Source: Macrothele yani
Taxonomy: Eukaryota > Arthropoda > Arachnida > Araneae > Macrothelidae
Assembly: GCA_039090855.1 (NCBI GenBank)
Contig: CM076996.1
Span: 50,930,469 to 50,994,468, forward strand
Direction of reading: 5' to 3'
Length of the DNA: 64,000 nt
Below are positions 55,817 to 64,000 of the stretch, piece after piece; position 1 is the stretch's first letter; the number at the start of each line of letters is the position of its first letter. A program made the translations under genes and the position numbers. The notes below the pieces were generated by a model. It was given only the letters and a program-made list of their open reading frames with translations. It was not told where the DNA came from and did no database searches.

Positions 55817-56599
55817 ATTTCTTGTTCTGGTTTTCATTCTTTGAGTTAACAGAGCGAAAATATCTGAACTGCGCTGTTTCAGTTGGAAATATTTTTTTTT
55901 ACTTCAGCAACAGGGCTTCATGTATAATTGCAAAATCCTTCGTTAGAATAGACATACATCATAAGGAATTTACATGAGAAAATGGAGTAGCAATAAGGAA
56001 AACATTCTAAAACCAAGAAAAGAAAGGGCGGAGCCGAAAAAGCTAGGTAGAGGAAACAGAAAGTTTTGAGAAAAAGTTCGTATTTAAAGAAACCTGTAGT
56101 CGCTTAGTGAGTAAGTGGTATGAATCAATACAAAAGCATGTACTGTATTTGAATTTTTTTTAAGGAAGAGGGCATTGTGACTGCCCACAATTTTCTCTTT
56201 TGATCCTGTCGACATTACAACCATCACAGAAAATAAAATGCCCAAAACATAAAAAAAGTAACCACACAAAATAAAATGCCCAAAACATGGTAAGAAATTC
56301 TGTTAAAAGCACAATGAAGATAAAAAATAGGTAGAAATATAAATATTTTAAAAACTTAATACAAGTGTCAAAACTGAAAAAAAAAAAAAGAAAGGAAAAA
56401 ATATATTCCAAATTTCATTGCTACTTTAGATATTTTGACCTGTCGACATTTCGTATATTGCACTTGCACTCGGTCAAAAAATATTACTTACAAGGACTCT
56501 TGTAACTTTTAATCGCTGTGCTCATATTTATAAGGTTTGCATACAAGTCCAGCTAATAATGTTGCACTTTCACTGAGGCACCAAATACTAATTATTAGC
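55817..56599. other. No gene recognised
   Basis: AT-rich. The string AAAATAAAATGCCCAAAACAT occurs twice (56229 and about 56267) as a short direct repeat. GTCGACATT appears at 56208 and 56440, the core of the satellite at 58541. Confidence 0.5.
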
Positions 56600-57000
56600 C
56601 CATAGGCCTAGGCCTTTTAAAAAATTGTTTAATAAGCGTAACACTCTTAAACTGATTTGTTATGCAAACCTAATATGATCACGGCGTTATAAAAATTCCT
56701 GAAAAGGCGTATGCCTAGGCCTCGGGCATATCAATTAATGTTTTGTGTTCGAGTAAAAGTTCAACACAATAAATTTGGTTTCTATGAAAACCATATGAAT
56801 ATCAGCTTGGCGGACTTAAAACTATTAAAAAGACCTAGGCCTAGGGTCTACTTAATCGTTTCTACCCCAGTAAAGCGCATTGCTAAAATCTTGACTTGCT
56901 ATGCAATCCTTATGAAAATTAGCACGACGGACTGAAAATTGCTAAAAAGGCCCAGGCCTAAGGCTTTATAATTGTTGTTTTGTACCTGAGTAGAAGTGTG
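56600..57000. repeat. Minisatellite with CCTAGGCCT-type motif, about 117-bp unit
   Basis: CATAGGCCTAGGCCTT, TGCCTAGGCCTC, GACCTAGGCCTAGG and CCCAGGCCTAAGG recur near 56602, 56710, 56833 and 56950, each followed by similar AT-rich sequence (CTATGCAA-CCTTATGA-type blocks). The copies are well diverged. Confidence 0.8.
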
Positions 57001-57585
57001 GCATTATCTTTAGTTTCTACTAGCATGGGTACCCGGTATTTCCCTGGTAAATATTACTATTTGAGGAATCGCCAAGTTCAGCGGGTGAAAGTTAATGAAT
57101 GAAAAAGATATTCCTGTAATTTTCCAGTGAACTTATCTTTCATTTTTTGATTTAGTTAATTTAATTTTACGAAACAAAAAAGAAAGGAAAAGGAATGGAA
57201 ATACTTACCTTCGAGAAGATATAAATAAAACTGTGGTACATCTGGCAAGTGTTTCTAAGAATCCCGCGACACTGACTTGCAATACATCCATGTGATGTTG
57301 CGTGAATGTGACTTGACATTGATCATCTTTTTCTTACCGTTTTTAATTTTGAATATCAGGAAGTCTCTATTTACATCACATTTTATTTCTGCCTGAAAAG
57401 CCGCCCGTTGGTGGGAAAAGCTAACGTTTATTAATTTGTGTTTTTAATACACCCATAACTGGATATTTTCATACTTTACTGTTATCTACGGCCTCTAACT
57501 TGGACCGTAGGTTGGGTATTGGAGTGCTGAATTGTGTTGCAGTTCTTAATAGTGAAAAATTGAACTTTTTACGGACATTTTTTAT
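57001..57585. other. No recognised feature
   Basis: AT-rich sequence, no domain seen. It ends at a C-run of about 20 bases (57586-57604). Confidence 0.5.
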
Positions 57586-58535
57586 AGCCCCCCCCCCCCC
57601 CCCCGTTCCAAAAAACCTCTACTGTCTAAGTTAGAGTACCATGCGATAGTATACCAAATTTGGTGGTTCTAAATTAAAAACTGTAGATTTTACGAAAATT
57701 GCGTATGGGGGGGCCCTTGACACAGAGCCCCGACCCGTTCCAAAAACAACCTACGGACTAAGTTACAGCACCATGAGATAGTATACCAAATTTGGTGGAT
57801 CTAAATTGAAAATTGTAGATTTTACGAAAATTGCGTTGGGGGCCCCTTGACCCTCCCCGGTTCCAAAAACCGTCTACTGTCTAAGTAAGAGCACCACGAG
57901 ATAGTATACCAAATTTGGTGGTTCTAAATTGAAAACTGTAGATTTCACGAAAATTGCGTAGGGGCCCCCTGAACACCGCCCCCGTTCCAAAAACCGTTTA
58001 CCGTCTAACTTAGAGCAATATGAGATAGTATACCAAATTTGGCGCCGCCCCGCTGGCGCAGTGGTCTAAGCGATGGCCTCTGATCATTCGTCCAAAAGAG
58101 GTCCGGGTTCGAATCCCGATGAGGCATGGATATTGTGTGTGTCTTACGGCACTGGCCCTCTCTTTTCCCTGGAAACAGTGACCCTAAATTAGGGACGGAC
58201 GACAGCTTATATTCCATTGAGTTGCTCACGGTGATCGTTAAACCTCCGATTAACAACAACAACAAATTTGGTGGTTCTAAATTGAAAATTGTAAATTTTA
58301 CGAAAATTGCGTATGGGGGCCCCTACGACCCCTGGAAACCCCTCCCCTCCTGTTCCAAAAACCGTCTACCGTCTAAGTCAGAGCACCATGAGATAGTATA
58401 CCAAATTTGGTGGTTCTAAATTGAAAACTGTAGATTTTACGAAAATTTTCTATTGGGGTCCCTCAACTCCAAGCTCCGACCCCTTCCAAAAACCGTTTAC
58501 GGTCTAAGTAAGAGTACCATGCTGACATTTTCTGG
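57586..58535 (+). repeat. Minisatellite, about 125-bp unit, six copies
   Basis: GTTCCAAAAACCGTCTACTG-type starts lie near 57604, 57737, 57862, 57984, 58350 and 58484, each followed by GAGATAGTATACCAAATTTG and GTAGATTTTACGAAAATTGC. A SINE sits in the fourth unit. Confidence 0.95.
58034..58271 (+). mobile_element. tRNA-SINE in a minisatellite unit
   Basis: Copy 58043-58262 flanked by CAAATTTGG (58034-58042, 58263-58271). Its tail is (AAC)n, TAACAACAACAAC, instead of poly-A. The other minisatellite units show the empty site. Confidence 0.95.
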
Positions 58536-58540
58536 ACCCT

Positions 58541-58642
58541 GTCGACATTATGACCGTGTACACATTTTGATTGTCGACATTGTGACCGTGTCGACATTTT
58601 GACTGTCACCATTATGGCCCTGTCGACATTATGACTGCCACC
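58541..58642 (+). repeat. GTCGACATT satellite array
   Basis: About six units of 17-18 bases such as GTCGACATTATGACCGT and GTCGACATTTTGACTGT. It directly adjoins the 3' end of the RTE-like element. Confidence 0.92.
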
Positions 58643-58699
58643 GCAATAACGTTTGTTCTACATTATATAGTCATCATAATCATCATTGTCAATATCAAT

Positions 58700-60619
58700 C
58701 GACTGCTGGATGAAGGTCTCCCCAAGTTTCCTTCACATCAGTCTGTCTTGTGCCAGTCTGCTCCATGTCACTCGCGCATACTTTCGAATTTCATCCACCC
58801 ATCTCCCACGTGGCCTTCTTCTGGGTCTTTTCCTGTCCCTTGGAATCCAATCTAAAATTTCGGCTGTCCATCATGATGTCTTCCACTCTTGTCATTTTTC
58901 GGATCCACGAGTTCCTCTTCTTATCTCTCCTGGTTGCACCAAGCATGCACCTCTCCATTCTTCTTTGAGTTGCTGTAGCCTTTGTATGTCTCTTTTAGTT
59001 AAAGTCCACGTTTCTGCACCATACGTAAGCACTAGAAGGAAGCATTGATCAAACACTTTTCTTTTAAGACATAATGGCATATTGTTCTTGAAAATTATGC
59101 TGTTTATTCCAAAAGCTCTCCAGGCAAGTTTTGTACGCCGATTAATTTCTTTATCAATGTGACCCTCACTTGATATCTGCTGTCCAAGATAAACGTACGT
59201 GTCTGTTATCTCCAGCTTTTCTCCATCAATCGATAAATATCCATTTCTTGTAAAAGCATTGAACATCACTTTTGTCTTCTGAAAGTTCATTTTTAATCCC
59301 ACTTCTTTACTCTTGTCAGCAAGTTCCTGGACCCTACTCTGCAGCTCTGATGGGGTAGTTGCAAAAATGACTACGTCATCAGCAAAACGACGGTGGGTTA
59401 GATAATCTCCATTAATCTTTATCCCTTTGTTTTCCCAGTTCAGTGATTGAAAAACATTTTCCAATGCGGCATCATTAAAGAGCTTCGGAGATATGGTGTC
59501 ACCTTCTCTCACTTCCTTTCTAATAATAACATCTATGAAAATGCACTTGCATTTTCATAGATGTTATTATTAATATTAATGTATGCATCTTCAATACCGC
59601 AGGATTTCAGAGCCATTGTAACTGCTATTGGTTTCACCAAATCAAAGGCTTTTTCATAGTCGATAAAAGCCATGCACAATGGAAGTTCATATTCCCTCGC
59701 TCTTTCAAATAGTTCTCTCAGTACGTGGATATGATCTATTGTCCTGTAGCCACTCCTGAATCCAGCTTGTTCTCTGGGTTGAGCCATGTCCAGTGTTACC
59801 TTCAAGCGGTATGAAAGAACTTTAGTGAAGATTTTATAAACCACTGATAGAAGGCTGATAGGTCTGTAGTTCCTGAGATCCTCAATGTCCCCTTTTTTAT
59901 GTAGCAGGATCATTGTAGCGTTGTTCCAATCCTCAGGAATCTTCCCTTCATTAAGGCATCGAGTGAAAATTTGGGCGAGTACTAATTCGATTTCTCCACT
60001 TGCTTCTTGTATGATGTCTACAGTAATTCCATCTTCTTCTGGAGCTTTCCCCCGCTTCATGTTCTTGATTGCATGTGCAACTTCTGCTGGGAGGACTGGA
60101 AGAACTCTGGTACTGGTACCTTTCATGATGTCTGGAGTACATGTATCATCCCTTTCATATAATTTGGAGTAGAAATATTTCACTCTTGTCAAAATTTCGC
60201 CTCTATTTCTTGTTACAGAACCATCTTCTTTTCTCAGTGCCATAATCTGTTTTCTTCCCTTGCTGAGATGTCCCTTTGCTGTCTTTAGGCTTTGGTTGTT
60301 TTCAATTGCTTTCCTCACTAGTTCACAGTTGAATTTCCTTAAGTCTTCAGTGATACTTTTTCGTACTGTCTTGCATAGCTCTATATATTCCACTTTGGAA
60401 GTCACATCATTAGTTGTTTTCATCTCTCTTCTTTTTTGCATCAACATTTTGGTTTTTCCTGATAATTTGTTCACATGCAACTTGTTCTTAGACCCAGCTA
60501 ATTTTGTTGCTGTTTCCATAAGAGCTTTGGTTACATTTCTGTTAACTTCAGAAATATCCGCTTCTTCCGATGTTAGGCCTTCTAAAGCAGAGAATCTGTT
60601 CTTCACTTCCAATTTGAAG
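58700..60619 (-). pseudogene. RTE-type reverse transcriptase, broken
   Basis: The first part (60619-59573) shows KNMKRGKAPEEDGITVDII, ILLHKKGDIEDLRNYRPISL, REQAGFRSGYRTIDHIH and FIDYEKAFD. The second (59512-58892) shows REGDTISPKLFNDAALENVF, then FADDVVIFA with the catalytic FADD, then YLGQQISSEGHIDKEINRR and YGAETWTLTKRD; the C-terminal tail in other frames ends near 58690. Between the parts about 20 residues expected in the family are replaced by an inverted duplication (59521-59572). Intact, it would copy element RNA at the target site. Confidence 0.88.
59521..59572. repeat. Perfect 25-bp hairpin with 2-base loop in the RT gene
   Basis: The arm 59521-59545 (starting TAATAATAACATCTATGAAA) and its exact reverse complement 59548-59572 are separated by CT only. 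It lies at the point where the reverse transcriptase reading frame breaks. Confidence 0.98.
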
Positions 60620-61261
60620 GTATTATGCAAGGAGGTTAGAAGAAGAGGAGGTGAAGAGACCCGTTTTGAGTGAAGCCAAAACAGATCAGCTGTTTCTGTC
60701 CTCTCTCTGAAGTGGTGGGAGTCTGCGCTGCGAGAGTAGGGGAACGTGACGTCACTTCCTGTGGCTTAAGCAGTTTTGCTTAGCGCATGCAAACCAAGGA
60801 TGGAAAGAAGGAATATTTGGGACTTCTTCTTATTTTTTAAAATATAACCAAAAGCCTAAGGCTTTTGGTTATATTTTAAACATGGTTACTTGCACATGGG
60901 AAATATGCATGGTTACTTGCACATGGGCAGTAAGTAACCATGCGCACTATGCACTTCCGCTCAAAAAATCATTATTTTGTTTAATTTTTTAAAGAAATGA
61001 CAACACATATTTTCCTGTTTTTTCTGGATTTTTTTTATTATGGGAATGAATATTTCAGTCTCAATTTTTTTGATGCCTGTATGGGTAGATTAAGGGTCCG
61101 AAAAACACGTTCAAAATCGCTTTTTCCCCATAGAGATATACAGGAGATTCTTAGGTTGGGCGCATTGGCGTAGTCAGCTGATAGAAAGTGGCGTCACGCC
61201 AGAAGCACAAGGAGAGGGGCTGTTGCCAGTTCCTCTTACTTCTAACCTCCTTGGTATTATG
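60620..61261. mobile_element. 626-bp TIR element inside the RTE-like element
   Basis: Element 60628-61253 starts CAAGGAGGTTAGAAGAAGAG and ends with the near complement (one base different in the first 18). GTATTATG flanks both sides (60620-60627, 61254-61261). It has no coding region; the interior has a hairpin (60837-60879). The 8-bp duplication and CA start fit hAT-type MITEs (inference). Confidence 0.9.
60837..60879. repeat. Perfect 21-bp hairpin, single-base loop
   Basis: The arm 60837-60857 (ending AACCAAAAGCCT), one A, then the exact reverse complement 60859-60879. Directly after it CATGGTTACTTGCACATGGG is repeated (60881 and 60908), followed by an inverted piece TAAGTAACCATG. Confidence 0.97.
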
Positions 61262-62152
61262 GTGTTTTTAATGTTGGTTATGTCAATACATTTTGTTTGT
61301 CTTATGAGCTTGCCACGTTCGAGTTTAGTGTTGAGGTGCATCTTACATCTCACCAATCTATGGTCACTACCTGTGTTGAACTTGTTTAGCAACTGCAGTC
61401 TTCTATGACAAATTTTGTGTTACACATAATAAAATCAATTTCACTTGTCGTCCCATTTGGATGTCTCCATGTTCATTTCCTGTGTGGTTTTTCTTGAAAA
61501 AGGAGTTTAAGATGAAAAACCCTTCTGCCTCTGCAAACTCAACGAGAGTATTTCCACGCGGGTTTCTGTTTCCATGACCGAATTTACCTACTGAAGTTTC
61601 ATTCTGTTGCCGTTGCCCTATTTTTGCATTGAAATCTCCCATAATTATCTTCAAGTGCTGCTTACCTTTATTATTTAGATGACGAATTCCCTCATAAAAT
61701 CCGTCAATCTCTTCTTCAGGATGACTTGTAGTGGGTGCATAAGTTTGAATAATCTGAGCCTTGTATATTCTCGAGAGTTGGATAACGAGTCGCGCAGTTC
61801 TGTCAGATGCACTTTCAACTTCTACAACTTTATCCTTCAGTTTCTTGTTTATTATAAATCCAACACCACTAGTTCTGCCAGTATCTGTCCCACGATAGTA
61901 GAGGAGATGTCCACTTTTCCGTTCAATGAGATCTTCTCCTTTTCTCCTTACCTGACTTAGCCCGACGATGTCCCACTTGATCCTTTGTAGTTCCTCTTCC
62001 AATTCAAGAAGCCTTGAATCAGGAGATAGGGAGCATCCATTGTAAGTAGCCAAGGTCAGCATCAGATGGCAGCCTAGTCCGGTCCTCCGGGGATTCTTAG
62101 CACCCTCTGCCTTCATGTCGCACTGACCGCTGCCTTGGCCAGGTACACTCAA
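61254..62152 (-). pseudogene. RTE-type APE endonuclease, broken
   Basis: About 280 residues in two or three frames. LATYNGCSL opens the domain; GLSQVRRKGE stands where the family has a glutamate (GLSEVR), so a catalytic metal-binding residue appears changed to glutamine. MGDFNAKIG, then after a frame change near 61430 SDHRLVRC, keep the order of the fold. It would nick target DNA; the E-to-Q change, frameshifts and the insertion downstream make it inactive. Confidence 0.85.
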
Positions 62153-62435
62153 GCTGCCAGAGACTGACGGCCAAGATTTAAGTTGTGGAGTCGTTTTGGA
62201 GGGGTTTGGCCATAAGTCAGCACGCTGGCCAAGGGGGTTGTTGAGTGTGCGATAACATTTCCTCTAATCTCCTGAAATATTTTGATAAGTGCCACATACT
62301 AGTCTTCTGAAAGTTAAACCAGTCTCTGAACGAATTTATCCTACCAAAGATCAAATGTTTAGAAAAATACAAAAAAAAAAAAAAAAAAATGAAAAAAAAA
62401 AAGCTGTTTAAGTAATGCCCCATCCTGAAATGTTA
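62153..62435. other. RTE 5' region and A-rich tract
   Basis: 62153-62210 reads as 5' leader of the RTE-like element. 62362-62402 holds two A-runs. Nothing else is recognised. Confidence 0.5.
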
Positions 62436-62555
62436 TGGCTTGCGATGTTTTGACCTGCGATGTTTTGTGCCCGCGATGTTATGACTTGCGATGTTTTGTC
62501 ACCACGATGTTTTGTGTCCGCGATGTTATGGCTTGCGATGTTTTGACGTGCTACG
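62436..62555 (-). repeat. AACATCGC satellite array, reverse orientation
   Basis: About eight units such as GCGATGTTTTGACCT and GCGATGTTATGGCTT, the reverse complement of the motif at 38646-38925. Confidence 0.93.
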
Positions 62556-62724
62556 GTGAGAGTCGTATCAACTGACTTATCATACACAGTGCCCCTTGAC
62601 TTCCTTCTTTCCAGACAGCGACTCTGCCGTGCACTCCTCTCCTACAAGGCAGTAGTCAGCCACTTTCTGCATTTTCACTGTCCCGGGGCAGTCTTAAGAG
62701 CGTTAGTGTAACTTTAGACTCTAT

Positions 62725-62974
62725 TTTCCGTGTTTTTGTTTTGATTTGATTTGATTAGAGGTTTAAAGACCACCGTGAGCAACTCAATGGGCTATATATA
62801 AGCAGTCACCCGTCCCTTATTTAGATTCACTGGTTCCAGGGAAGGGAAAGAGCCAGTGCCGTAAGACAAACACAACATCCATGCCTCACGGGTTTCGAAC
62901 CCGGACCCCTTTTGGACGAACAATCAGAAGCCATCGCTTAGACCACTGCGCCACCGGGGCGGCCTTTCCGTGTT
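62725..62974 (-). mobile_element. tRNA-SINE with perfect TSD and GATTT tail
   Basis: Copy 62735-62964 flanked by TTTCCGTGTT (62725-62734, 62965-62974). Its tail is TTGATTTGATTTGAT (repeats of ATCAA on the SINE strand) rather than plain poly-T. Confidence 0.94.
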
Positions 62975-63223
62975 GGAATCCCGCATTTAGTAACCAAAAC
63001 AAACGGCAGAGCAATTAGTAATGATCTCCTCAGTGAATTCCTGTCCACTCTCGTCATTCTCCCCTGGCCATACTAACATGGAAATGGCTTGAACTAAGGA
63101 TTTAGAAGAGTGGAGAACAATTGAAGTTCCGTGGCGAGGCTGATGATATTTCGATAACCTATCTACGGAGAAATAAACAACTAACTTCTTAGGGGGAAAT
63201 ACGTAGGGTTGCATGAAATAAAA

Positions 63224-63462
63224 CACAAGACTTTTTTTATTTTGATTGGAGGTTTAACGACCACCATGAACAACTCAATGAGCTATAAGCAGTCGTCCGT
63301 CCCTAATTTAGGGCAACTGATTCCAGGGAAGGAAGAGAGCCAGTGCCGTAAGACAAACCCAAAACCCATGCCTCACCGGGATGAACCCGGACCTCTTTCG
63401 TACGAATCATCACAGACCATCGCTTAGGCCACTGTTCCACCGGGGGCGGCAACGCAAGACTT
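63224..63462 (-). mobile_element. tRNA-SINE
   Basis: Copy 63236-63450, moderately diverged, with part of the B box deleted (GGGATGAACCC). ACACAAGACTT and ACGCAAGACTT flank it. Confidence 0.92.
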
Positions 63463-63564
63463 CACAAAATGCAGATTATATTTTAAAGTTAAATATACTG
63501 AAAGTGGCACATTTTGAACTGGGTGGGGCGGCAGGGTGGGATCCCCTTGGCGACGTCCCTGATT

Positions 63565-63633
63565 TGAAGCCGGACCCCTTTTGGACGAATGATCAGAAGC
63601 CATCTCTTAGACCACTGCGCCACCAGGGCGGCT
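63565..63633 (-). mobile_element. tRNA-SINE fragment (tRNA-like head only)
   Basis: GACCCCTTTTGGACGAATGA through CCACTGCGCCACCAGGGCGGC matches the head of the SINE. The body is absent, as for a copy truncated at its 3' side or joined by recombination. Confidence 0.85.
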
Positions 63634-64000
63634 GTCTTTGAGATGAACAGGTTTGATTCATTATTCTGTCGAAACGCACCTCAGTGTTGTATGAAGCCAA
63701 AGAGAAGCTGTGACTGTTGTAACCGTTGAGCCGGCGACCAGCATCAGCATGTTCTTGTTTACTTCTTGAAGTCGAGGTGGTGGTAAGTAGATTTGGCGTT
63801 GTGAACTTATGTTTCTGTATCCTGAAAACCTTGGTGAAATCTGGTACTGTAATAGCATAGTTGAAAAATTATTGTGATAAATATAGGACAAATTTGCTGT
63901 AATTGATGCTATTAGTTCCTACATTTTACGAATGTACACAAGAGATTTCATGTTGAAGCCTATTTTTATTAAAATTCTGACATATATGGGTACCGGCAGT
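63634..64000. other. No recognised feature
   Basis: No domain or repeat relation is seen up to the end of the window. Confidence 0.5.

Larger units (their letters stand above)
58665..62210 (-). mobile_element. RTE-like non-LTR retrotransposon, interrupted
   Basis: On the minus strand: a 5' region (62210-62153), an APE-type endonuclease (62152-61254), a DNA-transposon-like insertion (60628-61253), a reverse transcriptase (60619-58700) and a short 3' tail ending in ATGATGATTATGATGACTA. It resembles BovB/RTE-type elements often annotated as craniofacial development protein 2-like. No target duplication was identified. Confidence 0.82.

Noticed and set aside
58626..59048. Plus-strand open frame of 120 residues
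   Set aside because: Antisense of the RTE C-terminal coding region.

Overview
This window looks like nuclear DNA of an invertebrate animal, most likely an arthropod and perhaps a chelicerate (inference). It is AT-rich with long homopolymers and has no operons or compact genes. It carries five Tc1-type elements, mariner and hAT transposons, Tx1-like and RTE-like non-LTR retrotransposons, a Helitron-type helicase scrap, a decayed C2H2 zinc-finger array, and 22 copies or fragments of one tRNA-derived SINE. I see no intact host gene. The only plausible host-gene material is a THAP-domain segment (about 1.9-2.3 kb) and the dead zinc-finger array (about 7.0-9.5 kb).

Layout. 1-5.4 kb: a dispersed repeat (R1), a THAP fragment, a 1.1-kb inverted-repeat element with an 8-bp target duplication, and three SINE pieces. 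5.4-9.5 kb: a zinc-finger array broken by a Tc1 element with an uninterrupted transposase, a hAT-like non-autonomous element that itself holds two SINEs, and one more SINE. 9.7-13.2 kb: a SINE dimer, then a Tx1-like element with ORF1 but no ORF2, flanked by a perfect 13-bp target duplication. 13.4-20.7 kb: a longer Tx1-like element on the minus strand. 20.7-22.3 kb: tandem repeats and a 160-bp hAT-type MITE. 22.3-30.9 kb: a third Tx1-like element with a second Tc1 copy in its 3' region. 31-34 kb: minisatellite, a second R1 copy split by a 1.3-kb hAT-like element and by a SINE. 35-40.6 kb: three Tc1-type elements from different lineages plus an AACATCGC satellite. 41-47 kb: mariner relics, one holding a SINE and a nearly complete hAT element. 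48-58.6 kb: mostly unassigned DNA with a Helitron-type helicase fragment, Tc1 and hAT relics, another hAT-type insertion and several minisatellites. 58.6-62.2 kb: an RTE-like element split by a 626-bp inverted-repeat element. 62.4-64 kb: inverted AACATCGC satellite and three SINE pieces.

The elements act as a stratigraphy rather than a pathway. In many cases the empty site can be rebuilt from the flanking duplications, which gives relative ages (zinc-finger array < hAT-like element < SINE; mariner < hAT and SINE; Tx1 < Tc1). A second theme is a set of near-perfect short inverted duplications (14-25-bp stems, loops of 1-10 bases). For one of them the window also holds an unrearranged relative, so the change can be read directly. 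All coordinates and alignments here were made by eye, with no database search.
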